A program made the translations under genes and the position numbers. Source: Lachnospiraceae bacterium (lineage in GTDB: Bacteria > Bacillota > Clostridia > Lachnospirales > Lachnospiraceae). From it: a stretch of DNA of 64,000 nt. The notes under the pieces are model-generated. The model worked only from the letters and a program-made list of their open reading frames with translations. It had not been told where the DNA came from and did not search any database. Positions 18,671 through 29,800 of the stretch are shown here, piece by piece; the first letter of the stretch is position 1, and the number at the start of each line of letters is the position of its first letter. The stretch is from assembly GCA_014804425.1 (NCBI GenBank), contig JAAUZV010000001.1, positions 44,732 to 108,731 of the forward strand, given 5' to 3'.

Positions 18671-19540
18671 CTATTCTCCCGAATATGCCAACAGTAATAA
18701 CTGCTTTTTTAATTCAGCGAGCTGTGTACCCAAACCGCAGTCAAAAATGCCGCCGTCTGTCTCGATCATGCACTCGCCCTCCGAAAGCGTGGTATCCTGC
18801 ACGACCTCCACGGACGTATTTGCGCCTGCGGCCGCCGCCTCAAGCTGTTTTTTCTGCATATTCACCGCCGCGTAATCTTCCTTGGATACATGAACGAAGA
18901 ACTCCCTGTTCCCCTCCACGTTACGGATGACGTTTTCCGCAAGATACAAAAGCACCTGCTTATCCGACATCATATTGACTTTGAAGATGTGTTCGTAAAT
19001 GCCCGTGAGTTTTTCGATAAAGAGCGGCTCCAGTTCGCTCAGCTTCTGCTCATAATCGGACGCCATCTGCCGCTGCGTCTCCGCCAGCTCCTCTTTGATC
19101 TGCTCCACCTGATGCATGCCCTCACGATAGCCTGCGTCATATCCCTCGCGTTTTGCCTCGGCAAGCGCCGCCTCACGCTGCTGCTCAATCTGTCTTGCCG
19201 CATCCTGCTGCATCTGGGCAATCTCCTCGCGCGCCTCGGCAAGCAGCTCCTCCGGAGACGGACCGCTGTCCTCCTTGATCAGTTCGATCGGCTCCGCCTG
19301 AATCCCCGGCTTAAAACCGCCCCCGCCTTCCGGCGTTGCTTCTCCGAACAATCCCGATAGTCCGTCATCCTCCGTTTCCGGCACTCCCTGTTCCGTATAG
19401 GCTTCCGAGCCCGCTGAGGTATAGAACGTGTCGCCTGATAACGCCTCCAGCTTTTGCGCGACGAGCGCATTGGTATCGATTACGATTTTTTCTTCATCCT
19501 GCACAACTGTCAGGTTTGATTTGATCAGACTGCTATACAA
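18671..19540 (-). CDS. fliH: Flagellar assembly protein FliH (TTG start)
   Basis: A 289-residue protein with a variable N-terminus, a long Glu/Gln/Ala-rich coiled coil (about residues 95-185) and a C-terminal V-ATPase E-subunit-like domain with DTTLSEGECMIETDGGIFDC, the FliH pattern. FliH binds and regulates FliI. The start is inferred as TTG at 19540, because GGAGGTGA, a full match to the anti-Shine-Dalgarno sequence, ends 8 bases upstream. The GTG four codons earlier is part of that site. The gene begins just upstream of the fliG stop (8-base overlap). Confidence 0.88.
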   Translation of the reverse strand: MYSSLIKSNLTVVQDEEKIVIDTNALVAQKLEALSGDTFYTSAGSEAYTEQGVPETEDDGLSGLFGEATPEGGGGFKPGIQAEPIELIKEDSGPSPEELLAEAREEIAQMQQDAARQIEQQREAALAEAKREGYDAGYREGMHQVEQIKEELAETQRQMASDYEQKLSELEPLFIEKLTGIYEHIFKVNMMSDKQVLLYLAENVIRNVEGNREFFVHVSKEDYAAVNMQKKQLEAAAAGANTSVEVVQDTTLSEGECMIETDGGIFDCGLGTQLAELKKQLLLLAYSGE

Positions 19541-20543
19541 TGATCTCGTCACCTCCGCCTCTGGAGATTACGATTTCAGCAGAATCCTCAAGTTTTCTGA
19601 TAATGTTGACGATTTTCTGCTGTGCTTCTTCCACGTCCTTCATACGGACAGGACCCATAAATTCCATATCCTCTTTGATCATTGCCGCCAAGCGCTTGGA
19701 GAGGTTTCCAAAGATCGCATTCTGTACTTCCTCATTCGCACCCTTTAAGGCAATCGCAAGATCACTGTTCTCCACCTCACGCAGCACACGCTGGATCGCA
19801 CGGTCGTCAAGCAGCAGAATATCCTCGAATACGAACATCTTCTTTCTGATCTCGTCCGCCAGTTCGGGATCTTCGATCTCCAATGTTTCCATGATATGCT
19901 TTTCTGTTCCGCGATCCACCGTATTCAGGATCTCTACGACTGCATCGACACCGCCGATGATCGTGTAATCCTGATTTACCAGACTTGCCAGCTTGGATTC
20001 CAGCACCTTTTCCACTTCCTTAATGACATCGGGACTTGTTCTGTCCATCATCGCAATACGTTTTGCGACATCAGCCTGCCTGTCAGGCGGCAGCGCCGAT
20101 ACGATCAGTGCAGACTGCTGAGCCGACAAATAGGACAAAATCAACGCGATAGTCTGCGGATGTTCGTCCTGAATAAAGTTCAGCAATTGAGACGCATCCG
20201 TCTTGCGTACAAACTCGAACGGTTTTACCTGTAAGGAGGCCGTCAGCTTTCCGATGACATCCATTGCCTTGTCGCTGCCAAGTGCCTTCTCCAGAAGTTC
20301 CTTCGCGTAAGTGATACCACCCTCCGCAATATACTGCTGCGCCAGACAGAGATCGTAAAATTCCGTGACGACCTCCTCCTTGACCTGAGGCGTGATCGTC
20401 CTCGTGTTTGCGATCTCTAAGGTCAGCTCCTCAATTTCTTCTTCTTTCAGATGTTTGAAAATATTAGCCGATTTTTCCGGTCCTAATGCAATCAGCAGAA
20501 TTGCCGCTTTTTGCAGCCCGGTTATCGAATCTTTCGTTGCCAC
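19533..20543 (-). CDS. fliG: Flagellar motor switch protein FliG (GTG start)
   Basis: A 336-residue protein with N, middle and C domains. The N-terminus (GLQKAAILLIALGPEKSANI) binds FliF. The EHPQTIALILSYL segment marks the middle domain (EHPQ motif near residue 128). The C-terminal torque helix region contains the charged LLLDDRAIQRVLREVENSDL stretch that faces MotA. FliG converts stator movement into rotation. The GTG start has GGGGG 9 bases upstream and lies 6 bases after fliF. Normal length. Confidence 0.96.
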   Translation of the reverse strand: MATKDSITGLQKAAILLIALGPEKSANIFKHLKEEEIEELTLEIANTRTITPQVKEEVVTEFYDLCLAQQYIAEGGITYAKELLEKALGSDKAMDVIGKLTASLQVKPFEFVRKTDASQLLNFIQDEHPQTIALILSYLSAQQSALIVSALPPDRQADVAKRIAMMDRTSPDVIKEVEKVLESKLASLVNQDYTIIGGVDAVVEILNTVDRGTEKHIMETLEIEDPELADEIRKKMFVFEDILLLDDRAIQRVLREVENSDLAIALKGANEEVQNAIFGNLSKRLAAMIKEDMEFMGPVRMKDVEEAQQKIVNIIRKLEDSAEIVISRGGGDEIIV

Positions 20544-20549
20544 AAAGGT

Positions 20550-22148
20550 TTACCCCCAGTCCTCATTCAGCCAATTCCGCAAAAGATTTGCCGCCGCTTC
20601 CGGATTATCATCGACAAATTTATCGATCAGTCTGCGAACCTCTGATTTTTCTTCTACTTCAATATCCTCAAGATCTTCCACAGGAGTGGACTGCAGCAGG
20701 GATTCCACCGACAGCTCCTCCTCCTCGTCCGTTCTCTTTTCTCCACGCATACTCCGCAGTACGACAAACGCGAGCAAAGCAAGGATAATGATGATCAACA
20801 ATACGGTCAATACATCCGATGCATGAATGGAAGACCCCTCCGCATCAATGAACATATTCTCACCGTATAAAACGAACGTAATATTCCCTGTCGGGATTCC
20901 CGTCGCATTCGCTGCCATCGCGATCCAGTCTTCATCTACCTCAAGTTTCGTGCGCTCGGAGTTCTGATTCTTGTACTCCGACCATGAAATACCGTCTAAA
21001 AGTCCCTGATCGCGCGCGTCTTCTTCTCTGATGACATTATATTTCACCGCCGAGATCGCAATCGAAGACGTGTCATATTTGATCGCACCGGGAGGCACTA
21101 CCTGATTCGTGATCGTTTCATCCAGTACGTAGCTTCTATCATATTCCTCTATTTCTTCCGATGCCGTACCGTCTGTATTAATATCATACGTCACGGTCTC
21201 ATCATTCGACGTTGTTCCCGGCACACCGCCCATGCCGCTTGTAGATGACGATGTATATTGCCGCTCGCTGGAATAATACCCCTGACTCATGCCGTCCGGC
21301 GCTTCGAAATCATGACTTGTGATCTCCGTGCTCGAAAAATCAAGATCCAGATTCGGCGCAACGGAAATCGTACTGAACTCCCCTGTCCCGCTCAGCACGT
21401 TACGCACCTGTGCTGTCACGGCACTTTCCATCTGCTGCTTGGTTGTAAGCTGATTATTCGCCGTGCCAATAGCCGAGGTGTCTTCTCCGCCAACAAAGTA
21501 GCTTTTTCCCTCGCTGTCTACGATGGTGATATTGTCCGTCGTGGCATTGCCGAGCGCTGTCTGAACTGCACGCGCTACTGCCTGCGCCATATCCAGCGTC
21601 ATTTCCGACTTTAAGGTCAAAATAATCGTCGCACTCGTCTCTGCGCCCGTAGAAATCAGCGTTCCGTCCTCCCGCGGCACGTTAATGTTCACGGTTGCAG
21701 ACTTAACAAATTCAAAACGCTCCAAGTCCTCCTCGAGCTCGCTCTGCATATAAAGCTGATACTTCTTTTCTTTATCGGATTCTGTCGTACTCAAGCCGCC
21801 GCTGAGCGCCTCAGCAAGCGTATAGGATGTGCTCGGTATCCCGTTTTCCCCGAGAAGCAGTCTCGCGTCGGAAAGCTGTTTTTTCAGAACCTCGATCTTC
21901 AGCGCGTTTTCGTCCACACGGTATGTCAATGACGCATCCGTTAAAAGCGTCGTCACCTCGGATGCCTGCTTTGTCGAATCACAGGTGATCAGCTCCACAT
22001 ATTTCGGCTTATTCAGCACGAGAACCAACACGATCAGTCCGGTCAGAACCGCTGCTACCGCACCCATGATAATAAAGCGCTGCTTGACCGTAAACTTATT
22101 CCACCATTCCAAAAAGCGCTTCGGAAATTGTTTTATACTCTCAATCAT
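20550..22148 (-). CDS. fliF: Flagellar MS-ring protein FliF
   Basis: A 532-residue protein with an N-terminal membrane helix (about 27-46), a large extracytoplasmic region with YscJ/FliF ring-building motifs (LSDARLLLGENGIPSTSYTL; QSELEEDLERFEFVKSATVN), a Ser/Thr-rich insertion, and a second membrane helix near residue 450. The cytoplasmic tail ends in an acidic FliG-binding region (NPEAAANLLRNWLNED). FliF forms the MS ring that seeds the basal body. It follows fliE. Confidence 0.96.
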   Translation of the reverse strand: MIESIKQFPKRFLEWWNKFTVKQRFIIMGAVAAVLTGLIVLVLVLNKPKYVELITCDSTKQASEVTTLLTDASLTYRVDENALKIEVLKKQLSDARLLLGENGIPSTSYTLAEALSGGLSTTESDKEKKYQLYMQSELEEDLERFEFVKSATVNINVPREDGTLISTGAETSATIILTLKSEMTLDMAQAVARAVQTALGNATTDNITIVDSEGKSYFVGGEDTSAIGTANNQLTTKQQMESAVTAQVRNVLSGTGEFSTISVAPNLDLDFSSTEITSHDFEAPDGMSQGYYSSERQYTSSSTSGMGGVPGTTSNDETVTYDINTDGTASEEIEEYDRSYVLDETITNQVVPPGAIKYDTSSIAISAVKYNVIREEDARDQGLLDGISWSEYKNQNSERTKLEVDEDWIAMAANATGIPTGNITFVLYGENMFIDAEGSSIHASDVLTVLLIIIILALLAFVVLRSMRGEKRTDEEEELSVESLLQSTPVEDLEDIEVEEKSEVRRLIDKFVDDNPEAAANLLRNWLNEDWG

Positions 22149-22171
22149 GATATGTATCTCCCCTCAAGAAA

Positions 22172-22528
22172 CTATACGTTGATCTGCATAATCTCTTTAT
22201 ACGCATCAAGAAAACGATCCCTGACCGCGACCGTATATTGCAGCGCCGTGGATGCCTTAGACAGGGCAATGGTCAGATCGTGCGCGTTTTGCGTCTCGCC
22301 AAGCGCCAGCTTGATCTTCTCATTTTCCGCATCGGAAAGATAGCCGTTCGTCACGTTAATGCTGTTGATCGCAGAATTAAGAATGTTCCGAAACATGGAA
22401 TTAGCATCACTGCTGTCTTCTCCGAGTATGCTCAGCTCACCTTTTTCATCCAGCTGCTTGATCATATGGGTGTTCTGGGAGGATATGACTCTCGTATCCC
22501 CAACATTATATAATGATTGTATGTCCAT
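22172..22528 (-). CDS. fliE: Flagellar hook-basal body protein FliE
   Basis: A 118-residue protein whose C-terminal half matches FliE (ETQNAHDLTIALSKASTALQ, then YTVAVRDRFLDAYKEIMQI). FliE joins the MS ring and export channel to the rod. The N-terminal 30 residues are variable. GGGAG precedes the ATG. The conserved flgB-flgC-fliE-fliF order supports it. Confidence 0.93.
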   Translation of the reverse strand: MDIQSLYNVGDTRVISSQNTHMIKQLDEKGELSILGEDSSDANSMFRNILNSAINSINVTNGYLSDAENEKIKLALGETQNAHDLTIALSKASTALQYTVAVRDRFLDAYKEIMQINV

Positions 22529-22568
22529 GGTTATGACTCCCTTTTATGTAATTCTTTCAGTCTGTTTA

Positions 22569-23018
22569 TTACCCGCCGATTTCAAGCGCCTTCATCGCCA
22601 TGCTCTTGCTCGCCTGAAACGCTGTCGCATTCGCTTCATAAGAGCGGCTTGCGTCAATTAAGTCCGTCATTTCCTGTACCGTCTTCACATTCGGATAGAT
22701 GACATAGCCATTTGCATCCGCGTCAGGATGCGAAGGGTCGTACGCCATGACCATATCCGACCATGTATCCTCATATACGCCGTCCACACGCACGCCAAGA
22801 CCGACATAGTTGCGCGAAGCCCTGCTCAGCGCATGCCCGAACGACGTTCCCTGCGAACCGCCGCGTTCCTCAAATGTCACGACTTTTCTGCGGTACGGCG
22901 TACCGTCCTGCGTCCTTGTCGTATCCACATTTGCCAGATTCTCTGCAATGATATCCATGCGATAGCGCTGTGCCGTCAAACCGGAACCGCTGATCGCAAA
23001 TGCATCAAACATTCCCAT
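22569..23018 (-). CDS. flgC: Flagellar basal-body rod protein FlgC
   Basis: A 149-residue rod protein with the conserved N-terminus (FAISGSGLTAQRYRMDIIAE, then NLANVDTT) and C-terminus (NVKTVQEMTDLIDASRSYEA) shared by rod-hook proteins. FlgC is part of the proximal rod. It begins 12 bases after flgB. Length is normal. Translation could begin at Met1 or Met3. Confidence 0.95.
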   Translation of the reverse strand: MGMFDAFAISGSGLTAQRYRMDIIAENLANVDTTRTQDGTPYRRKVVTFEERGGSQGTSFGHALSRASRNYVGLGVRVDGVYEDTWSDMVMAYDPSHPDADANGYVIYPNVKTVQEMTDLIDASRSYEANATAFQASKSMAMKALEIGG

Positions 23019-23030
23019 CTCTTACCCCTC

Positions 23031-23420
23031 CTATTTGATCACGGCTTTTAAGTCGCTGAATTCCTGTTTAATGCTCGTCATCAAAGCATTATATGTAATC
23101 TGATTCTCTGCAAGATAGGTATTCTCCGCATCAATATCCACATTATTGCCGTCATAACGGTAAGAATAATTCCTGCCGTCCGTATAGACCCGCCCCTCTA
23201 ACTCGCCGGACCTTAAGTTTCTCACCTTTTCGTCCATGGTCTGATACCGTGAGTTGCCGAGCGCACGCCGAAGCTCTCTCTCAAAATTGATATCCTGTCT
23301 CTTGTACCCCGGCGTATCATCATTGGCAATATTATGTGAGATCAGCTCATTCCTCGTCCATGAGGCATCCGCAGCCCTGTCTAACACATTGATATAATCA
23401 AATACATCACTCTTAAACAT
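23031..23420 (-). CDS. flgB: Flagellar basal-body rod protein FlgB
   Basis: A 129-residue proximal rod protein, first gene of the fla operon here. The ATG at 23420 (MFKSDVFDYINVLDRAADAS, then WTRNELISHNIANDDTPGYK) is chosen because it matches the family start and GAGG lies 8 bases upstream. The open frame continues 35 codons upstream but those residues do not resemble FlgB. In many Firmicutes codY or xerC precedes flgB; here a pilus locus does, so the operon boundary is local. Confidence 0.93.
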   Translation of the reverse strand: MFKSDVFDYINVLDRAADASWTRNELISHNIANDDTPGYKRQDINFERELRRALGNSRYQTMDEKVRNLRSGELEGRVYTDGRNYSYRYDGNNVDIDAENTYLAENQITYNALMTSIKQEFSDLKAVIK

Positions 23421-23505
23421 CCCTTTTCCCTCACGCCTTTCCTGTACTGTCTTTTCCGCCTGTCTGCGGTATCCGTCTGTCGAATACAACAGACTCTCAC
23501 TATCC

Positions 23506-23533
23506 ATTATAGGTCTTTTATTCAAAAAGACAA
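23506..23533 (-). promoter_or_regulatory. Candidate sigma-A promoter of the fla operon, overlapped by an inverted repeat
   Basis: On the minus strand TTGTCT (23528-23533), a 16-base spacer and a perfect TATAAT (23506-23511). Transcription would start near 23499, leaving a leader of about 80 bases before flgB. A perfect 7-bp inverted repeat, GTCTTTT-5-AAAAGAC (23513-23531), occupies the spacer and part of the -35 element and could bind a repressor. No sigma-D/sigma-28 type motif was seen. Confidence 0.5.
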
Positions 23534-23540
23534 GCTTTTT

Positions 23541-23582
23541 TCACAAAAAACCATAAAAAAGGATATTTGAAATGAGAGGCAT
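23541..23582 (-). CDS. 13-codon leader reading frame upstream of flgB
   Basis: A very short reading frame (MPLISNILFYGFL, then TGA) with a perfect AGGAGG six bases before its ATG, a ribosome site better than that of many genes in the window. It lies between two candidate promoters upstream of flgB. It could be a leader peptide or a chance arrangement. No family is recognisable. Confidence 0.35.
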   Translation of the reverse strand: MPLISNILFYGFL

Positions 23583-23674
23583 TCAGAACCTCCTGCTCCA
23601 TCAAAAATCCCTTTTTGCATTCTGTCACCGCCCTGTGACTGTTATATAATTCCCAAATTTGCTATTATGTTTCT

Positions 23675-23703
23675 ATTATATGAAAAAAAAGTACGCTCTG
23701 CAA
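23675..23703 (-). promoter_or_regulatory. Second candidate promoter upstream of the fla operon
   Basis: TTGCAG (23698-23703), a 17-base spacer and TATAAT (23675-23680) on the minus strand, in AT-rich sequence. It would transcribe the 13-codon reading frame and then the fla operon. A GTCAC-6-GTGAC inverted repeat (23624-23639) lies downstream of the predicted start. Confidence 0.4.
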
Positions 23704-23765
23704 TGAACAATTAGTCACAGTTTCCTATTGGATAAAATTGGCTATCCCCATTGCCCTTTCCTTAC

Positions 23766-23803
23766 GAAAAAGCTCCGGGAAAGCATTTCTGCCTTCCCGG
23801 AGC
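23766..23803 (-). terminator. Intrinsic terminator after the giant surface-protein gene
   Basis: A 14-bp stem (arms 23772-23785 and 23790-23803, GCTCCGGGAA core) with a 4-base loop, followed on the minus strand by TTTTT. It lies about 45 bases after the stop of the DUF5057-type gene and before the fla promoters. It therefore ends the pilus transcript and isolates the flagellar operon. Confidence 0.85.
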
Positions 23804-23846
23804 CTGATCCGTTTTTATTGCATTTTGTTCCTACGCCCTCCGTTTA

Positions 23847-26800
23847 TCAGTCGAGTGAGAACATTTTCAGTTTTGCGATCGTCAGTTTATCAACGTCAAA
23901 CGCTGCAACCCTGCTTGGATCATCCGCCATCGTGAGGTCAACTTCGACATAGAAGTCAAACGTCTCGTTGTTAAGCAGTCTGGTCAGCGGCACATCCACA
24001 TAATAGCTGTGACCGCTTCGCACCGCGTCATAGCTTACCTCCAGACCGGTATCCGCGCTATAGGTCTTCAGCTCGCCGTCTGCAAACAGATCCGCGGAGA
24101 TTACTTCCGTCCGATAAGTAACCGTACCGCTGCCCGCCGGATTTCCAATATAGTACTTCACACTTAAGTTTCTCGTTCCCTGTGTGATATTGTTGTCCTT
24201 TACCTGATAGTATACGCGGTAGGTTCCAGCCGTCTCCTCATCCACACCGTTAAACGGAATGCTCACATTCTCAAGATCCGGCGCATTTACGGAACCGTTC
24301 TCCACGATCCGCACGGAAGGATTACGGATACCCGCACTATAAGCCGCAACGAACGTATTGATAAACAGCTTCTTCTCATCCAATGTAATGTGATCCACGG
24401 AATGACCGACTCCGGTATAAGTAATATTTCCCTTATTATAAATGTAATAATTATTCCTTACATCATTCGGAGAAAAATCATAAATATCATTCCAGTCCCC
24501 ATCATTCAAGCTTGACATCGCATACCAGCATACCACATCGCCCCTGCCGTCTCCATCCCGGTCGGTCTCAAGATCCAGCTGATAATACTGAGCGTGGGTA
24601 TCACCTACTTCTATCCGAAGCGGGATGTCATACGGATACTGTGTGATAATACCGCCGTTTACCTGCGTTACCGTATTGGTATCCGCCGCATCCCACGTAT
24701 CACGGTTCTTATGCGGTCTTGTGATCTTTCCATGACTCGCCCAGTCATACATGTAAAAATATTCATTGTCCGTCATACTCCAGGTGAGTCCCTGCGTCTG
24801 CGCCGCCATCATCGTCTGATTCGTTCCCGGCGCATATGCCACGTCGCGGCTGTTTCCTCCGGGATGAGATGCATACCACTGATACGCAGCACTTGACGCA
24901 TTGTATGCGCTTGCCTGTGCGCCCGGCGTACGGATCGGGCTTCCTTCTTTGTTATTCATCGCCCTTCCCGTTGTTTCGTCATAGCGATACCAATCAACGG
25001 ATACACCATACCGGTCCATACCGCACAGATCACGGATGCTCATACTAAAGGACTGACCTAAACCTGCAGCAAATGTAAAATCACTCGGGTCGCTTTGGCT
25101 TTCCCATCCGGAATAGGTCGTATCATGAGTAAAGAGCATACTCTTTCCCATATTGGCAAAATTCAGGAGCGCCTCCACCGCCGCTTGGGAAGGGATGGAA
25201 GGAACCATATCACAGAAGCCGACAATGACCATATCATATTGATAAAAGTTCAGATAGTCGTTCCGCCCGTCCGGACCGGTCAGCTTTCCGTCCACGCCGC
25301 CATTGTCATACTGCGCTTCATATCCGCTTTCTCCCGGTTTTAAGAAGCTATGCGCAAAATCCCAATAATAGATCGAATCAAAATCAATCTCAAAATCCGG
25401 CAGGTTCGTCAGCAGCTCATACCATTCCTCATCAAAATTACCGTTCCCGCTCCATCCGTTTGTCAGATCCGTCTGTAATTCCAAATCCATCGGGTTGCCA
25501 TATAAATTTGGCGTGATCTGTAATACATGAATGATCTTCTTGCCCGTAAGCGGATTGACTTCATCGCTGTAGCCTGGCTGAACTGCCACTGCCGTTAAGC
25601 CCGTCACCGAATCATGGATATGATCATTTCCATTCTGCGTCACCATCAGCTTCCAGCCGATACAGCCGACATACCCATCAGGTAATTCTCTGCGCACCCG
25701 ATACGGCACGTTCATCTGCAACTGGTATCTGCCACCCTCTCTCTCCAGCACAGCACCTGTCTGCGCATTGATGACGGTAATGTCATCAAGCTCCTCAGTC
25801 GCCGTATTATAGATACCGTCACTGTTCGAATCCAGGAACAGCTGCACATGATAGCGTGTTGTCAGCGGCGCGATCGCGCTCAGGTTTCCAATAATAAACT
25901 CATAATTCAGATAATATCTTCCGTCAGCCTCCTTTTGCAGCATGAAACGGGTATCCTCATCAATTCGGGTTATGTCATGCGAGTAGTTCCGCGTATAGGT
26001 TTCCTTCTGACCGTTCCATTTATTTGTCACAGTGCCCGTCGTCCCGCTGACCGCACACTCCTCATAACCATACTGCGTCGGCATCGCATACAGATTCAGC
26101 GTCACCTTCTGCTGATTCAGCGCTTCAACAAAGGCCTCCGTATCCCTCAGATCTCCGTTTCCGTAATCTTCCACGATCAGATTCGAGTACTTCGGCACAT
26201 CGCTGCCGTCCGTTTCCCTCTCAAAACAGCTTCTCACAAACTGATAGACGTAGGAGGAGGTGTCCATAATACCACAGTAGCTCTGAGATCCAGCCTTATA
26301 CTTGACGTCGGAGCTGTTGAGTATCTGCCTGCCGTTTTCATCCGTCGTCATAAAATCCGAAGACAGAATGACCAAACTGCCGCCGTTAAGATAATCGATC
26401 AATTCTTGCACCTGTGTAGCCAAAATATCATTGCCGGAGCTGCGGTAGCCATAATCAGCTTCATTGACAAGATGCCCGTAATAATTTCCAAACGCATATC
26501 TCATCTTATCTCCGACATGGGTATACAGCATGCCGTTCATATCCGAATCATAATAAGTCGTATAGGTAGCTGCCGCCACATATTCCTTCTTATACCAGCC
26601 GCGCGTTTCTATCCTCTGTGTCTCATTTTCGCTGACCTTGCAATCCATTCCCCATACTTGATTGTTCCACAGCCACCCGGACGTCTCGGCGCTCCCGTTG
26701 TCATACCATGGCGCATCCGGTCCGTTCGGTTTATCATTCGATGTAGCCTCTACCTCATCATAGATTTTCACAAATTCACACCAGGAAGGAATTCTCTGAT

Positions 26801-29800
26801 CATAACAATAAGTATGTTCCACCCACTGATCGTCGTACTGCGTAAAGTTCCCGATCCAGTTGGAGTACGGCTCATCCGACAGCTGCCCATTTCTGTACCA
26901 TCTATTCTCCGCCACACTCCATTTCCATGTTGCGCTGCCATCCCAAACTTCCACATCCTTAACGGGACTACCGACCCTGATCCGTTTCGTCTGTCCCGAA
27001 TCCACAAGCCGATACCATTTCCCATCATGGTAAGTAAAACGCTGACTCGAATCCCACGAATAAGGCTGGAACGGAGCATCCGCCGAAATGGTACCGTCGT
27101 AGGCATCCATCGGTACCCACTTAAAGCCTGCCACCACATCGTCCGTATGTAAAATACCGTTATTGGAGCCGATATAGATGACATCATACTCCTCATAGAT
27201 ATCCAAAATCTTCCCGCAGAACTCCGAGGTCGTCATGCCGTCGATCGTGATCGCATCCGAATCTGCCTCTAATTTATCGAGGAAATCAGGCGCCCAATCC
27301 TCGGCAAACTGCCTCTTTTTTGCCATCTCGCCCTCAGCAGTCGGATTGTCAAGTTCATCGTAATAATAGGTGTAATCCCTGCAGGGCTCCAATTCCAGTA
27401 CCCGGATTTTATCCTTATAAATGATCGGATCATACTCCCGGAAATTCAGGATGTATGCAACCGCCGTCGCAGGCATGACATATTCGTCAAGCGATGCCTG
27501 CCCGCCGTTACGCGCACGCTCATAATTCTCCTTTTGAATTGCCTGATAAACCTCGGCAAAGCCCTCGTCCGTCACACGGTCCGTAAAACGGTTCTCAAAA
27601 TCAGCGTTTGCCAATGCAGACATACTGCTCAATACCACGTCAGCATTATTCGCCGGATAGGTCGAATTGTTAAATTCCCCCCTTGCATGACTGACGCAAT
27701 AAATATTGTCATGTACAAAGTTTCCACCATTTCGGGAAACAGCAAGTGCATTGAGCCTCTGCCATTCTACAGAACTGAATGCCTTATCATAGCTCATACC
27801 GTCTTCGCTCAGCGACGCATACGCTTCTGCAACATCCTCCTGACAAAGGATGGCTGTCACTTTCTGCATATTGACATCGACCTGATTACTCCGAACGCTA
27901 TTGTCCAAGATCACCGCCAGTCGTGCGCTCCGATCCTCATTGCATGCCCTCGCAAGAAGCGCCTTTGCTGTTTCAGCAGAAAAACGCCGTTCAGAGAATA
28001 CCTGCTCCCCATAATCATCCAGCCACTGACCGTCCGTATTCAAATACACCAGATCTGCTTTCTGAATCGCCTCTGCCAGCGTCGGGCAGTCGGGGCCATA
28101 GCCATACTCCCGTTTTTGGGATCCATCCGCCAAGTACGTCACAAGCTTGATATTGACTTTGCCAAAATCTTTCTCCTCCAAGCCCATCACATAATAGCGG
28201 AACCAGTCATTATTATGGATTGTATCATTCACATAAACATATGAGAATCCGTTTCCGGGAACCAGCTTAGAAGTCGCTTCCGGCTCGTAGCTCCACACAC
28301 CGCGAAGTTCTATGTTACCCTCTATCGTAAAACCGGCAGCATCAGGCGGCAGCCATTCACCGCCATCAGCACGCTCCCACCCCATAAAGGTATACGTCCC
28401 GACCAATTCATTGTTCATATCATAAACGAAAATCGGCGAAACCGGGTTGGCCGGCATATACGGTCTCCCCTCATCTTCCCATGTAGTCACCTCCGGAAAT
28501 TCGGGTACCGCAGTAAGGTAACCTCCGATTTTCAAAACCACCCCCTTCGGAAGCTTTGTATTAGGATCAAGTAGCTCCTCTTTCAGATACTGGGAACCAT
28601 CCAGGAAGGTATAGTTATCTTCCTCCCCTATTCTTATACTCCAATTATACTTAATCTGATGCTCTGTGCTAAAAAGAGCGATACTCAATACGCCGTATAC
28701 GGTCATATCTCCATCCGGAACAATCTCACCTTCCAGCGTCTCTCCGTCACTGTTCTCCCATCCCTCAAACGTACCGATACCAATATAGTTACCATCGGTA
28801 TCATAGATATCAAAAACAGCATCCTCATAATCGTCAGGCAAGGTATATGACGAGCCTTCCTGAACGTTTCCCTCATCCGGAAGCCCAATCTCCTCCGGCT
28901 GTTCAGACATATCAAACGTCTGAAACGGACTCTTCAACACGATATTATCAGCGGTCAAGCTGTTCGGCAGGCTGCCTTCTTCTCCGGTCAATCGCCATTG
29001 ATAGGTGACCAGATAGAATCCGCTCTCACACTCATGATAACTCCACGTTCCGACTACGGTAATGATCTTATTGTTCTCCTCGACCGAAGTATCTGTATCA
29101 TCAGCGTCTTCTGAAGCATCTTCTGAGACTTCCACTGAAACTACTTTCCAGCCTTCAAACACATAAGTACCGATCTTAACTCCTTCCTCATCGGTGACCT
29201 CAATCGGCTCAGGATCATCAGGAAACGTGATTTCCTCTTCATCCTTTACCGTTTCCTCCCCCGGCAGATCCGGCTCCGTAAAGGTTCCTATCTCATGATC
29301 CAGTCCTTCCCATCGATATGTTACCGTATATTCTTTTTCGTCTTCACCATTTTCGTCTTCTTCATCATCGATGTCTTCACCATCTTCGCCGTCTTCACCA
29401 TCTTCGTCTTCTATATCTCCGTCTTCACCATCCTCGTCCTCTGCATCGCCGTCTTCGCCATCACCGTCTTCAGCATTCTGATCATCGCCATCGGTATTTT
29501 CGCTGCCGTCAGCGCTCCCTTGATCTGAACCATCATCGCCGGTGTTCTCTTTATTCGAACCGCTCTCGTCGTCGGTGTTCTCATCCTCCGAATTACCGGT
29601 CGTATCAGATGTCGATGAATTGTTGTCTGAACCCGCGGTATCACCGCCGTTTCCCTGTGTCGGGGTCGGGGCAGGCGTCGCACTCGGCGTAACCGTGGGA
29701 ATCGCCCCGTTGACGATACCCGTATCAGAACCGCCCGATGCCGATTTCTCGGCGCCGCTCTGCTCACTTTCTGTATCCGGGGTGCCATCTAATACATCCC

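Noticed and set aside
23600..23660. Possible c-di-GMP-I (GEMM) riboswitch upstream of flgB because of CACAGGGC on the minus strand
   Set aside because: The following conserved parts (AAACC segment, tetraloop receptor and GGACGCAAAGCC core) are missing, and the surrounding sequence is a simple GTCAC/GTGAC inverted repeat.
29295..29790. Long open frames in other phases over the acidic repeat of the giant gene
   Set aside because: They come from the GAx-codon repeat read in other frames; only the minus-strand giant frame has a start signal, signal peptide and domain structure.
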